Source: Heterostelium album PN500 (Eukaryota > Evosea > Eumycetozoa > Acytosteliales > Acytosteliaceae). Taken from it: DNA of 64,000 nt. Location of the stretch: the NCBI RefSeq assembly GCF_000004825.1, contig NW_008805090.1:744001-808000 (forward strand). The letters are read 5' to 3'. The position numbers and the translations under genes were made by a program. The notes beneath the pieces are model-generated. The model was not told the DNA's origin and did no database searches. It was given only the letters and a program-made list of their open reading frames with translations. Shown here one piece after another: positions 34,633 through 48,805 of this stretch (the first letter of the stretch is position 1; each line of letters begins with the position of its first letter).

Positions 34633-34923
34633 TTACCAGTGACCGTGGTGGTGGTGACCATGGTGGTGGTGACCGTGGTGGTGGTGTCCGGTTTCGTAGA
34701 CGATGGTGGTGGTTGGTACGACTGGGGAGACGTAACCAGCTGGGTAGACTGGAGCGACCATTGGAGCGACTGGTGGTGCAACCATTGGAGCGACTGGGTA
34801 TCCCATTGGGGCGATTGGGGCTACGACTGGTGGTGGAACGTATCCGACTGGGTAGACCGGGTTAGTGTAGACTACATCGTAGTGACCGTGATGACCGTGA
34901 TGATGATGATGATGATGACCCAT
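34633..34923 (-). CDS. His-rich small protein with Pro/Val/Tyr centre
   Basis: Single exon on the minus strand, 96 residues. It begins MGHHHHHHHGHHGHY and ends GHHHHGHHHHGHHHHGHW, while the centre is a Pro/Val/Ala/Tyr repeat (VAPIAPMGYPVAPMVAP). Both ends can bind metal ions or be protonated near pH 6.5. Dictyostelids have several uncharacterised His-rich small proteins of this style; it is not hisactophilin, which has a folded beta-trefoil. GC content is well above the flanks. No signal peptide. Function unknown. Confidence 0.8.
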   Translation of the reverse strand: MGHHHHHHHGHHGHYDVVYTNPVYPVGYVPPPVVAPIAPMGYPVAPMVAPPVAPMVAPVYPAGYVSPVVPTTTIVYETGHHHHGHHHHGHHHHGHW

Positions 34924-35855
34924 TGTATATTATATTAAATGTATATGTATATTATGTATCGAAAAAGTATTATTATAGTATTTAGTTTTTAACTAATTTA
35001 ATATTTTATTATTACAAATAAATAATAATTGTTGTTGTTGTTTTTGATTTTAATTGTGAGATGGAATTTATTGTTGTTTTTGTTGCGTTTTATTGTTTGT
35101 TTTTTTTTGGTTTTTGAGAGTTTTTGTATTCTATTAATTTAATAATAAAAAATTAAAAAATATAAATATCAAAAAATTCAACACTCACACCAAGATCTAT
35201 TACATCAGCAGGAAACAACCTCATTATTCAAAGATTGTTTTGGCATAACAAAAAACAAAAAAAAAATTATCAGGTGATATTTTATTGTTTAATATCAAAG
35301 AGAAAAATCATGGATTTGAATTTGTTTTGACCAACAGAGGTAACGGCATTCCAATTTTAGGTGTCTCTGATATATTCATTGGAAAAGTAAAAAAAAAAAA
35401 ATAAAAAATCATTTAAATTAAAAGACACAAAAACACAAACACACTTTCCTAATTAATTAAAGTTAGTTAGTGTATGAAATGATCAAATAAATGTAAATCA
35501 GTTATTCAAGTTATCATTACTTTATCTTTATTATTACTATCTTCATTATGATAATTCATTATTTGTTTAATTTTTTTATATATTTATTAAATAAATTTGA
35601 TAAATTTAACTATTTAATTTATTATATGAATTTTTTTTGTTTTTCATATATGTTCATAGATAATAGATTATTTTAAATGATTTGTTAGATTTAACAATGA
35701 ATTCAATGATTAATGTTGATTTGATTTACTTTTATGTTGTTGTTGCTGTTGAATTAATTTATTATTTGTTATTGATTGATTGGTAATGTTGATGATTAAA
35801 AATTATGATTATATATAATCTATTAGGTTATTGCTGTTGTTGTTATTATTAATAT
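34924..35855. other. Intergenic spacer
   Basis: About 930 bases between two minus-strand genes; promoter of the His-rich gene at its left side and polyadenylation region of the LSM14 gene at its right. A mixed-composition patch at 35180-35370 has no open frame. No gene recognised. Confidence 0.55.
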
Positions 35856-37967
35856 TTAATTACTTTCTGCCTTATTAACTTTTTGATATTGAGGCTTACT
35901 TGTTGTTGAGTTGTTGGTGTTTGAAGTGTTGGTGTTGTTTTGATTGTTGTTTTGATTGTTTCTTTGATTGTAATTGTTAAATCTTCTGTTTTGTCCTCTA
36001 CCTCCACGACGGTGGGCATCGTAGGAACGAACGGTCGACATTCCAAAGGTCTCTTGGTCGAGCTTTCTCTGTTCGTAGAGTGTTGTTTTACCCTTGATTG
36101 GGGCACCCTCATTGTTTTGCTTATCCAATGACTCACACGAGATGCTGTCAAAGAAGTTCGATGGTGTGTAAGAGGTGGAGATGGTGATCGATGAGATTCC
36201 GTTGACGATGGTTTCGTCGGTGCCGTTTTCTTCGCTTGGCGATGCTACATCGCTACTTACGGCGGTACCCGATAGTTCCTCGGCCAACTTTTCCTTGTTG
36301 AACCTTGAGTTTGACTCTTCAAAGTTGAATTCCTCCAACTCTTTCTTTGGGAAGGTCTTCTTGTAGCCTCCTCCTGTCTTGTTTTGGAATCCACCAGCGT
36401 GGTGATGGTGATGATGATGATTGTTGTTGTGGTGTCCTGTTGGGTTAGTGTTGTTGGTGTTGTTACTAGATACATTGGTGTTTGTATTTCTCTTGTTGGT
36501 GTTATTGTTGCTGTTGGTATTGACTCTTTGTTGTCTCTGTACTGTATTGTCCATGGCATTACCTGCGTTACCTGCATTGACTTGTTGCTGTTGGTTTGAT
36601 TGTTGTTGATTTCTTGGTTGATAATTATTGTTTCTTGGTTGTCTGTGTTGTCTTTGCTGTTGTTGTTGTTGTTGTGGTTGCGATGGTTGTTGTTGTTGTT
36701 GCGGTTCGACAGCGGCAGTTTGGTTGGCAGCAGCAGCAGCAGTGGCGGCGGCAATAGTGGCAGCAGCAGTGGCTGGTGCAGCTACTGGAGTTGGTTGTGC
36801 AACTGGTTGGGCGAGAGGGACGACTGGATTGACAATTGGTTGTACGTTGGCAGCTGTTGTTGGTTTCGATTGTTGTTGAGCGTTGGCAGCTGGTTGTTGA
36901 GCGTTGGTAGCAGTGGATGGTGCAGTGGCATTACCGGCTACTGGAGTTGGAGTGGCAGTGTTTGGTGCAGCAGAGGTTGGTGGTTTGTAGAATGGTGGTT
37001 GTGGTGGCATACCTCCCATATTTGGATTCTGACCATAGGCGTAGGGTGGGAATCCATACATTCCGTAGTAAGGATTGTACATCGGTGGGTACTGTTGTGG
37101 GAATCCTCCCTGGTGGTTTGGCATTCCCATTCCAAACTGTGGGAATCCTCCATACATAAATTGACCTGGTTGCTGTGGCATACCTCCCATTGGTGGGAAT
37201 CCAGGTTGTTGTTGTTGGTTCTTCATTAATTGATCAAGTAAGTAATTTATAATTAGTAAAGAGTAGAGTAAAAGTAATAGTGGTTAGAAACAAACTTACC
37301 ATTGGTGGAACTTGGTTGGGATTGGTTGATGGTGAACCTGTTGTTGCTGCAGCTGCTGGTTGTTGTTGAGATGGCTTTGAGGATGGAGCTGCTGGGGTTG
37401 TTGCGTTGGATGGTTGTGAAGTGGATGAAGATGGGGCAGATGTTGTTGTCGAGGTTGGAGTTGGAGTAGCGGTGTTGGCAGTGGATTGGTTGGTTGGAGC
37501 GGCTGAGGTGCTTGCAGCAGCGTTCGATTGGGTGGTGGTGTTGCTGGCGGATGAAGCTGCAGCGGTTGCCGGTGCCTCATAGACATTCAAATCACTGATA
37601 TCGCTGCTCTTGAATACAATGAAGTCGAAAATCTCGTTTGATGGTGGGATGAAACCATTCTCTCTTCTATCTTCAGTTCCATATGATTTAACTGTGTTTT
37701 TTCACAAAAAAAAAATAAAAAAATAACATTTTTTTTTCAAAAATTTTTTTAAAAAAAAAAGATCGCAAAAAGTTTCGAATTAGATCATCAACCTGTTTAT
37801 AATATATTATATAAATATAGTTTGAGAGTTGTTTGCAACTTTAATAACTTACCATTCTTTAGTGCAATTGTATTATCGATTGGATCAATAGTATATAAAA
37901 TACCTTCGTATTTTATTTGTTTCTTTGTGATCAAAACAATCTTTGATCCGATGAATTGAGTAGACAT
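35856..37967 (-). CDS. lsm14: LSM14/Scd6/RAP55-family mRNP protein
   Basis: Three exons on the minus strand (37967-37853, 37691-37300, 37220-35856), 623 residues. The N-terminus is the divergent LSm domain ([45 protein letters not shown] ending [18 protein letters not shown]). Then come Ala/Pro/Thr, Gly-Met-Pro and poly-Gln linkers. Near the C-terminus are the FDF motif ([15 protein letters not shown], ~465-480), an FFD box (NFFDSIS, ~525), a TFG box ([11 protein letters not shown], ~558) and RGG-type [10 protein letters not shown]. This order defines LSM14/Trailer hitch/Scd6, which binds the DEAD-box helicase DDX6 through FDF and represses translation in P-bodies. The donor of exon 2 and the AAG acceptor at 37221 keep frame. 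Confidence 0.93.
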
Positions 37968-39840
37968 TGTTGTTGTTGTTGATGTTTGTTATCTTATCTT
38001 CTACTCTTATTGTTATTATTATTATGTTATCGTTTCTTATTTATTACTTTTTTTTTTTTGATTTTTTTTTTTATTATTACTTTTTTCTTTCTTTCTTTTT
38101 TAAACTAACTTTTCTTTTTATTCTTATCTCTACTACTTTTTATTTTTGGTATATCTTTTTTAGGATCAAACGATATCTCTCTATTTATCTAAACCAATGT
38201 TTAATAAGTTCTTATATATTATTATATTATTATTATAGATCGTTTTTTTTTCAGTATCTGTTCGAGAAATATATAAATTAAACTTTTGATTATTATTTAA
38301 ATTATTATTAATTCAAATACAAAAATAATATAAAAACAACAGAATTATTGAATTATTATAATATATAATATAATATTAACAAGTAAAGGTTATTGTTATT
38401 TTAGTAGGTTATTAGTTTTTTGTTGATGTTATTGTTGTTGTTGTTGTTGGAAATACAATTAAAATTTAGTTGGTTTGGTGGTGTTGAACCTAAATAAAAA
38501 AAAAAAAAAGAAATTTGAAAAAAAAAAAAAAAAAAACAAACAAAATTTTTGAAAAAAAAAATCAGTTGTTTTTTTTGGTCAGCTGAACCCAAACACACAA
38601 AAAACCAATCTATTAATTAAGTGTGATCACACCTGACAATCAAATCATCAACTTCACTTTGATTTTAATGAAATGAATGACTTCCAAACAAATAGGTGTT
38701 GTATTTATTATTAAACTGATCAATAAATGTACAGGTACTACAATAATCAATGTATTGATTGATGACTAAAATAATATTATTAATCAATTCAAATGTCAAT
38801 TGATTGCCTGAAGAACAACAGTTCTAATAATAAAAATGAAATAAAAATGAAATAAAAATTAAATCTTAATGATTTTTGATAAATAATAGAACAATAGGTT
38901 GTTTCAGAATGAATAAAATAGGAATTGATTTATTTATTTATTATTAAATTATAAATTTTATTTTTAGAAAAAGAAATGACTAATTGAAATAATAACGATC
39001 CAGTAATATTCTTTTGTTTAAAATTTATTTTAAATAATTTAATTTAAACTTTTAAGGTTTAACAATTTTGAATACATTTAACCAAATGAAGAGAATTTAA
39101 GAAATCTAACCAAGTTTTGTTTTGAAATGTTTGATTCTCCAGTATTGATTCTCTAGCTCATTCTTTCTAAGACAAAGTTGAAATTAGCTCCAAATCTTCT
39201 AAATAATCATTCTCAAATGATACTTTGAAAATCATAGCAGCTTGCTTGGTAGCTAGCAAATGACTTTTAAAAGTTCAAAATTCTTATTACAGTGTGCAAG
39301 ATTAGGTCAATTTTTTGTTTTCTTTATTATTATTATTATAAAATATTACAAATAAATTAACTCTGAACGGAATTGAATTCGATTCAATCAAGAAAATTAA
39401 AGAATTAAAAATATTTGTTCCTTTTAACTAATCAATCAATAAAAATTTTGAAAAAGCACATTGAATTAAAAAAAAAACAAACAATTTTTTTGCGGTTTAT
39501 AATATATACAAACAAACAACATCATTTTGAGATTCAATTTTTCATATTATTTCCTATTCTAAAAAAAAACCTCCAAAAGTAACAGCACTTTATTTATTTT
39601 TAATCATAATAATCATAATCATACCTTCTTGACACTTTATTAATAATAAAATCAATAACAAAATAATAAGTAATAATAAGAATAATAGATAGATAGATAG
39701 GTAATAATAATGATAATGAACAAACAACAACAACAACAACCAACAATCAATAACAAGTGATAAGATAATTTGATAGATAAGATATAGATTTGATAGATAA
39801 GATATAATAGATTTGGCAACAGATATAGATTTAAAGAAGA
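37968..39840. other. 1.9-kb divergent intergenic region
   Basis: It lies between lsm14 (minus) and med12 (plus) and so holds both promoters. AT-rich throughout; A runs at 38490-38560, AGATAGATAGATAG near 39680 and AACAAC runs near 39725. No convincing frame or RNA. Confidence 0.6.
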
Positions 39841-41427
39841 ATGAATCAACAACAATTACAACAACAACAACATCAGATGCAACAACAACAGCAACAACAA
39901 CAGCAGCAACAACAGCAACAACAGCATCAAATGCAACAACAACAACAGAGAATGCACCAACAGAATATGCGTGGAAATATGGTGGGTGGACAAGTGCATT
40001 CCTCCTATATGAACAATCAACAATCACATTCTCGTCTAAAGAGATACGAGCTAATACGACCTGATCGAAAAGATCTAGGTCCTGGTTTAGGTCCACCCGA
40101 TTTCTATCCACTCGATTCAACAGCCAAAGAAGAGACTTTAAAAGCAGATTATATAATTGGTGGATTTCAAGAGAATTTCGTTATGGTATGTTAATTGTTA
40201 TTGTTATTATTGCGCTTGTTGTTATTATTATTATTATTATTTTAAGTACTTATTATTCTTTGTTATTGTTCAACAACAAAAAGGATGATTCGAAATCATC
40301 TTCAGATGAATTTAAAGGTGTAGATATTTCAAAGTTGAAAGACAAGTTACTGCAGGCAGTGTACGAAGTGGAGTGGAAAAAAGATGCGTGTCCACCACGG
40401 ACTGGACCACCGCCACCGAAAGAGCGACAAGGCACAAAACGTGCAGTTCCCGAGCAGAATGCATGGATGCAAAGCGCAAGAGATTCTTGGGTTGCAAGAC
40501 TCGCCGGTAACGAACCACTCTGCAAACTTGCACAATCCGTTCCACACGGACACAAAGGTGATTCACTCATAAAGATGCTACTGGAGAATCAGATTCCATT
40601 GATTCGTGCCACTTGGTATACAAAGATTGTCTATGGTAATATGGTATGTAGTAAACAGTTTGTTAGTTAGTTATTGTTGTTGATGATGATAGAAGTAGTT
40701 GTTGTTAACAAGTTGTTTGTTTGTTGTTTGTTGTTTTTAGCCAAGGAATAAGACACCGGTATGTCCGTCTACCGATTGGACAAAGGTGATGATGCAATGG
40801 CTGTTTGCGCTGATTAGGAATTTGGATGGCGATTTGAGGAAACCGAATACCTACAGTTCGCTACTCTATATTGAGCGACTGATAAAGTGGAATTTCTACG
40901 AGGGACTGCTCAATAAGGATACGCTGTTGACGATGCTGATCGACCAGATGAACGAGTTGCCGCGTCCCGAGGAAACGGTGATAGTCGCCAGCATGATCCT
41001 GTACTACGCCGACACGATGATCCACTCGTCTTCACTCTCACTGCGTTTCCTCTTCAAATGTCATGATAAACTAACAAAGTTGAATAACTTGATGAATAAG
41101 GTTACAACACCACAACAATCACAACAATCAATAACAAGTACAACAACAACATCACCAACAAATAACAACTCTTTTATAAAGGAACAAAAGTTATTCTCTA
41201 TATTATGTACAGTTGCTAAACAGGTTGCTATTTCACTGCCCGATGTATTCATGTCGTTCAAGAACTACAGGGAGTTGGTCGGATTCATTTGGCCAGCGGT
41301 GACGACACTCGACCGCTTGGAACAGCTCGAATCGAATCAATCTTCACAATTCACATTGAAACTGGCTGTCACACCAGAACACAAATTCTTAAAACGTTAT
41401 TTTTTAGAAACGGATCTAACAGAAACA

Positions 41428-41490
<63 letters not shown>

Positions 41491-44400
41491 CAATTACAAA
41501 CAACAACATCAACAACAACAACAGTTCCAACAATATGTAAAAAAGTTTTAGAGATATCAGATATAATCGATGCATTCGATCGTTTCATTTCAAATAACGA
41601 TATAAGATTGTTATATAATGATATATTTGGTACTCAATTATCATTGGTAAGCGAAAAAGAAAAAGAAAAGAAAAAGAAATAGATATTAATGTTAAGAAAT
41701 TGTTATTATAAATTTAGGAGGACGATAAACCAAAAATATTGCTAATATGTGAATGGGCTATTACCAGTTGTAGAAACATTCCATTCATTCATAACATTGC
41801 AACCTCTCTTTTGAAACACTATGAATCAAATATTCAAACTAAATATACTGTAAATGTATGTTATATATTCATTCTTTCATTCATTCTTATTGACAATCTA
41901 TTAATATCTTCTGGACTTATTCAATAACACCAACAACGAAATAGAAGCAACCTCTACAGAATATACTTGTAAATTTTTTGGAAAACACTAGACCTAATCG
42001 ACAGGAATTGAGAAACATTTGCTATTTCTATTCAGAGCTGACGAGAACCAATGTATTCTCACAGAATTCCTATGCGAGATTCCTCATCTCAAGAGGTATA
42101 CTTGAGAAGTTTAATAATAATAATAATAATAATAAAAGTATAGATAATAATAATGATAACAATAATAATAATAATAATAATAATAGTCAAAATCATAAAT
42201 ATTATTTAATGGAATTCCCAATATTTAATAGTAATGATATACCGACGGCACCGATACAGCAACAGAGAAATCAGAGAAGAACTATACTCTTCCAATCGTC
42301 GAGTTCAAAGCTATCGGAACAGATGGAATCTGTGCGTTCGATCATCAAGCAGTTCCTCGACGACAAGATCGATACACAGACGGTTCTCTCTCATTTCCAA
42401 GCACTCTCATTCTACTATCAGACTTCACTCATCGAATGGTTATCATTATGTATAAGAATTAAATTCCCACAAACATTAGAGTAAGTTAATATATATTTTA
42501 TATTTTATATTTTATATTTTATATTTTATATTTTATATTTTATATTTTATATTTTATATTTTATATTTTATATTGTACATTGTATATTGTATATTATAAA
42601 GTTAAAACTAAACTAAATCTAATCTAAACTAATTCTTTTATATATAGTAAAATTAAATCAACATCAAATATAACATCGATCAATCAAGCACTGAAAGGAT
42701 TTCACAAGTTTGAATTCCCAATGACAGAACCTTATATTTCAAAGTGTTTTCTGTTGATGGAATCGATACAGAGTTACAGTAGTATCATTCAATGTTTGTT
42801 GGTGTTCTGGCACAACTTTGACAGTTTACCTGCACTCCACAGACTAATAATAACTACAACACAACGATTGGAGTTACCATTCATCTATACCGATTGTATT
42901 AATGAACTTTTAAATATTTTAATCGTTGGAAATAGCAATAATAACAATAGTAATGGTAATGGTAATGGTAGTAATAATGATAGTAATAATGATAGTATGA
43001 ATGTAGATAGTAGTGAAACGATTAATCAACAACAACAACAACAACATTCACAATCACTTAAACAAGTGTATCTTGTTCATCTTTTAAATAATTATAAATC
43101 GATTAAATCGATTGATCAATGGATGAAGATAAATGGTATAGCTGTTGGTAGCAACAACAACAACAACAACAGCAATGCTAATGGCAATAATCAATCTAAA
43201 CAACCTACTATAAATCTTATTAAAAGTGAATTGGTATGTATTAGCTATTAATCTATGATAATCATATATGAATATTTTTACTAATAATATTGATAATGAT
43301 ATTAACTACTTACTACTTAGAATTTCGATGATTCAATGAATGATAAGACAGAGTTGAGAAATCAATGTATTAGCATAGTCGGTCAGTTACAACAATCCGT
43401 TACGGAAAGTGGTCAACTCGATCATTCTGTCATCTTGCAATTGGTAGAACAGTTTAAGCCTGACCCAATATTCACTCACCAAGAGATTATAACTGTAATG
43501 ATTCAATCTATCTTTAAATTGAATGAACAAATGTAAGTAAAGTGTAAAAAAAGATATAATAGTAATAATAGTAATAATAGTAATAATGGTTATAATATAT
43601 AATATACTTACTTTTTTTAACTATATATAGTCAACCAGATCAATTTTTATGTCATAGAGCATTGGCTATATTCCTATCGCAACTATCGATTGAATATCAT
43701 ACATCGATGAATCACTTTGAACTACTGAGTAAGTTGTTCAAAGAGTATCTCGGTCAGTCTGTACATGCAGCCAAGTCACTGATTCAGTTGACTGCTTTGT
43801 TCGAGTCGGTATCGTCGTTCCTCATTGCACTGGTGCTCTCTCACTATGTCGATGCACACTATCTTCTTGCCAACTCACTGCTACCGATAATCTATGAGTT
43901 CTTGCCACCTGAACTTCTCTCTAGTCTGCCGGCATCTTCAACAACATCATCGTCGACACCTCAACAACAACAACAATCTCAAGATTTATCAACATTTAAA
44001 CTTCATAATCTTTGGTTCTTTATCAAATTGATAATGGTATTACTGTTCAATCCGAGCAGTGCATCCAAGCAGATCGAAGAGTACAAACAGGAGTTGCACT
44101 CCACTTGCTGCATGGAAAAGACCAGATCGCTAGGTTTGCTCTTCCCACTCTTTTGTAAACTCTACGATTACTTTGACAAGTTGGTGAATAGCGGTGGATC
44201 GACTTCATCGACCGACGAGTATCTGCCGATCTTCAATGATGTCAAATCGATCTTGACCGATCCCGACTACAAATATGTATTCCTTACCGACTCACAGAAG
44301 CACATTGAATCGATGAAGTCAATGAATCTAGATCCGGTCACCAGTAGATATCTATTTAATTTGGTAATGGGTAACTTTAAAGACAGCTCAACAGCAACTC

Positions 44401-46196
44401 CTGTGACGTCACAGTTGAACTCACAGCTGTCGACAGACTTGATGATTCAAACACCCTACGAAAAGTTAAAGTGTGAGAATGTTATCAATTACTCCTATCA
44501 GGTGATCAACAATTCTCTGTCGAATTCATTCAATTGCTATTGGTATATGCATGTTTCCTATATGGAGTTGCGCCTGCTACTCGATGAATGGCAATCGCTG
44601 CCACCACTCACTTCCACACCTCCACTTCGTTCGCCTGTACAGTCACCTATCCTAACGAATGTGCAAGCATCAACCTCAAACACCCCCCAACAACAACAAC
44701 AACAACAATCACAACAACAACAACAACAACAACAATCATCTAATACACCTGAATCTATTTTAACACAATTCATACTTTGTCACTTTGAACAAAACAAAGG
44801 CTGGGAAAAGATATTCCTCTATGAGAAACTATTCCTCTGTCTGCCTCAAACCGTTAGAAACGAGTTGATCAAACTGACAACCATCATTATGGAATCGCAA
44901 TTCGAAGAATCTTCATTCCTGGCACCGGAAACCAAGCTCTATCTCTTCTCTCATATCCTCTCGAATCTACCGGTGCGAAAGCGTCCGAATATCGACCAGC
45001 GCGAGAAGATGAACAGCAAGAAGGACGAACTGCTCCTCCAGGAATCATTCACCGAGCTCATTATCAATATTCTTTCATCGTACGAACCATCGAGTGTCTT
45101 CCTTCAGACATTCGTACTTTCACTGTTGAAGCAGCTCAACCAGTTCCTGAACAACACAAAGATCTACGATTCCGTCAACTTGCCTTCCAACTCGATGGAC
45201 TCGATCTTGAACTCGCTGTCGATGCGCGTCTCCTTCCTGGTGCCACTCATCAACACCATGAAGTTGTCAAAGGTCGATTGTCGACTCGAGGACATCTCCA
45301 TAACCCTACTCAATCTTCTATCACGTTCCATTGTGCAGTCGGACGAGGACTACGACTTTTTTGGAGCGATCCTCACCATTATGGATCTGCTACTCTCGGA
45401 CAAGTACGACCAGCAGGCGATGCAACAGCAATACTCTGACTACAAGATGCAGACACAACAACAACCCGATCCACGAACAGTCATCAAGCGAAAGCTACAC
45501 GAGCACTTCCAGCAAATCAAGCATCTCTTCTCTCCTAGTTTTCTCGCGCGCATCGAACGTCAGATATCGTTCCTCGCGCCAACCGTCACACCGATCACCC
45601 CCTACCAAATCGTTCTCCCGCCACAGACACTGCAGAATCAGACGCAACACCAACAGGGAAGTGCACTCATTGTCAAACCACACGAGATAAAGCCAACCGT
45701 CAACCAAATGGATCCTTGGTCGTTGTTGGAAGACTTTTCAGACACTCCGATGTCGCCCTCTACGTTTGGCGGTGTTCGAATGGAGCGAAAGGATCTTACC
45801 TACATAAAGTCGTCGTTTCCTATCAAACAGTCGACAGCGACCAACATGATCCTATCGGAACCGACCTCGCCAATGGAGATTGGAAACTCGAATCAACCGA
45901 CTCCATCACCTCAGAACTTTCATAAATCATCGACGACGCCCTCCAACGGAAACACACCGATGATGGCAAACCAAAAATCCAACTTGAAACGACCGTTCAA
46001 CGCAACCACCACCACTGGTCAACCACCAAGCACTGTCACACCACCTCCCATAAACATGGCCACCAACAATCCAAACCTGCCCACAAACAACAGCAACAAC
46101 GCCAACAACCCGGGTTTGCCAACCAACAATCCAAATAACTATCAAAATTCATTCCCAATTTCATCACAAGCTACAAAGAAAACAAGAGCAACTTGA
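39841..46196 (+). CDS. med12: Mediator complex subunit 12
   Basis: Eight exons (39841-40185, 40284-40643, 40741-41646, 41718-41855, 41945-42480, 42648-43233, 43321-43532, 43631-46196), all in frame, 1882 residues. After a Gln-rich start comes the N-terminal MED12 block LKRYELIRPDRKDLGPGLG and PPDFYPLDSTAKEETLK. Next are WMQSARDSWVARLAGNEPLC with VPHGHKGD and RATWYTKIVYGN. ILLICEWAITSCRN (~545) is the LCEWA domain and FSQNSYARFLISRGILE the following block. Poly-Asn and poly-Gln insertions interrupt the rest. MED12 belongs to the CDK8 kinase module, which it activates together with cyclin C, and regulates Pol II transcription in the nucleus. Family identity is secure; the Pro/Asn-rich C-terminus shows no extra domain. 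Confidence 0.95.
42490..42590. repeat. TATATTT tandem repeat inside med12 intron 5
   Basis: About 13 near-perfect copies of a 7-base unit (TATATTT) within the 167-base intron between exons 5 and 6, degenerating at the right side into TGTATATTG-type units. Likely a simple-sequence expansion, without effect on the splice sites. Confidence 0.85.
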
Positions 46197-46963
46197 TAGT
46201 AACTTGAACACGTTAGTATATCTCTCCCCTCTCACACTCTCTTTTTACAATAAAATAAACAAACAAAAAAACAATTTCAAAAAAAACAACAATATCAAAA
46301 AAAAAATAATAATAATATAATATAAAATCATTATAATAATTTTAGAGATTTTATCAATTTAAAATTGTGGGGAATTGATTTTTGCTTACTTTCTTTTTAG
46401 AGAAAAATCATTCATTTCATTTGAATGCTGCAATCAATTACCGCGGATATTAATTTATAACGGTATTATGGAATAATGGGTAATTAAAATAATCTAATTT
46501 TTGATTAAAAATTTAACAATTGTTGTCTTTTTGATGGTGTTAAAAATCACACCCGACAAGTTTATTCAAAAAAAAAAATAATGACTTTAAAAGTATGAGG
46601 TGTGTGTTAAAAAAAGATGTGTTTATTTTTGATTATTGTTTTTTTTTGTTTTTTTTTTCTACTTTTTTCTGATTGTTGGGCTTCTTTCTGATTTTGCACC
46701 ACATTTTTTAATTTTAATATACACAGATATATTATAAAATATTTGTATACAAATATAATCACAACATTTAGAGAGACGGATTTGCTTCTTCAGCAACAAT
46801 ACAACATACAACATCATTCAATATTATTGAATTGAAATCAACTCACCTACTTTAATTTCACCAATTGTATTAGATAGATTTATTATTCAGATATATAATA
46901 AATAATTAAAATATAGATTATGATTAAAAGAGATTATAGATTTAACTTGGCTTTTATCTAATC
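46197..46963. other. Intergenic AT-rich spacer
   Basis: About 770 bases between med12 and the PH-domain gene. AATAAA signals just after med12; a single CCGCGG site at 46441; T runs at 46640-46670. No gene recognised. Confidence 0.6.
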
Positions 46964-48805
46964 ATGTCTACAGATCAATTTATAAGTAAAACAATTGATA
47001 CTAATCAAAGGTTTCAAAAACAAACTAGTACAAAAACACAATATCAAGATGCAATAACTAAAAGTAAGATTTGATTTGATGAATGTTTGTTTTTACAAAT
47101 ATTTCCAAATTTAGTAATATTGTATTAACTGAAAAAAAAACCTTACATTACATTTTTCATGTTAAGTTATAAAAATATGTTTGGAAAAGAATAGTTTATC
47201 AAAAGTAGAGAATTTAAAATCGACTTTGCCAGAGGTGGAATCGGTGGTGGTCAATGATTCACCGGTTTTCGGATATGTTATGTATATACTGTCGGATTGT
47301 TGCCGTGAGATGAAGTTGTTTGACGACGCCAATCTCTATGGGAACCAATCGCTGCGGATCAGAATCTCACTGTATGGCGACAAGAGCAATGAAGTCTGTA
47401 TATGTATAGATTTGTTGGTACAGATTTCAATGGATTCTTCGCGATTCTCCGATGCCGTAGCACTCTTCCTCAAGTCGTTCAAGTGTAAGGCACACTCACA
47501 GTATACCACCTACTCACAGCTGACAGTCGATTCCATTCGTGTTTCAAACGCATTGCTCTTACAGTCGTCTTCAGAGAGTGCCGCCACTGCTTTCAACCTG
47601 TTGGGGCAGTCGGCCGACATCCTCTTTGATCTGCTGACGGATGAGTCATCGCCACCCAACCAAGATAAAGACACACAGCAAGATCTCAGACACTCTGTAA
47701 TATCGATACTCCAAGAGAAGGCGAGTCAACACGAAAAACAAATGCCACCCGACCTCTCGAAATCCGCCAACTGTTTTAAACTAATTTTGAAAATACCTCA
47801 ACTTTCAAATAAGTATGTATGGAAATAGCATAATGAAAGAATAACTGGAATTTACTTACTTATTGAATTATGAAAATTTATATAAATTTAGGGATGAACA
47901 ATACTCTTATGAATCAATTATCGGTTGTTTTTCAAAACAATGGTTGTTTGAAGATGTAAAGAATTATATTTCACAATATATTGCAATGGGACAACGATGT
48001 TTTAAACCAATATCGGTGGAGATGGCGAATATTCTCTATTTCTGTGGTGTTATTATGGAGGAGCAATCGGATCGTCCCTCTCCAACTAGATTGTGTGATC
48101 TGGTGGATGCACTACGCTACTATTTATGTACATTAAAGATTTCCCGTGAGACTGGTGGTGTGTCGCTCAACGAAGAGTCACCGGCATTCGCACAGAAAAA
48201 GATGCGTGACAAAATCGAAACGATCATCTATAACAATCGACCGCTAAAGATTGAGGATGTTGTGCTGATGGTCGATCGAATGCTACAGATAATATCGATC
48301 GATTTTCTCTTGAATATTCAAAAATCACAGAATTGGCTGATGCGATACATCTATCCCGATTTCATTGCTGAGGATGCACTCCGCGAGAAAGAAGATACTC
48401 TGCCTGCCAAGAGTGGATCACTCTCCAAGCTGAATGGTTTGATGAAAACCTGGAAGAACCGATGGTTCATTTTGGAGCGAGATGTTTTATCTTATTATAA
48501 GAATCAAGGAGTAAGTAGTTTAGTTAACAATTTGTTGTTTAACTTTTTCGATATTAAACATTTATTTATTACTCTCACAGGATCCAAAATCAAAAGGTGA
48601 AATTAATATATTGGAAATCAAGTCTATTGATATTGTAACAAAAGAAAAGAAATTGAAGCCCTATTGCTTCCAAATTAATCATCCAAAACATACACTTGTT
48701 TTGGCTACAGATACAGAGGAATCAATCAAAGAGTGGGTTTCATTGTTGAACAAGGCAATCCAATACTGGCAAGAGTGGAATTCTAATTTAACTTTGACAC
48801 TGTAG
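46964..48805 (+). CDS. PH-domain protein with helical N-terminal region
   Basis: Four exons (46964-47063, 47167-47812, 47892-48510, 48581-48805), 529 residues. A C-terminal pleckstrin homology domain spans about 418-525: AKSGSLSKLNGLMKTWKNRW, FILERDVLSYYKNQG, YCFQINHPKHTLVLATDTEE, IKEWVSLLNKAIQYW with the invariant Trp in the last helix. The KLN...KTWKNRWF start has basic residues that in many PH domains bind phosphoinositides. Residues 60-330 are helical and TPR-like (CCREMKLFDDANLYGNQSL, LVQISMDSSRFSDAVALF), without a secure family. The first acceptor (AG at 47166) is chosen by phase. Likely a membrane-recruited adaptor downstream of PI3K, a pathway prominent in dictyostelid chemotaxis; that is inference. 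Confidence 0.83.

Noticed and set aside
34561-34938. Plus-strand Trp/Val-rich frame over the His-rich gene
   Set aside because: Antisense shadow; the minus frame has a proper ATG and a consistent His/Pro composition.
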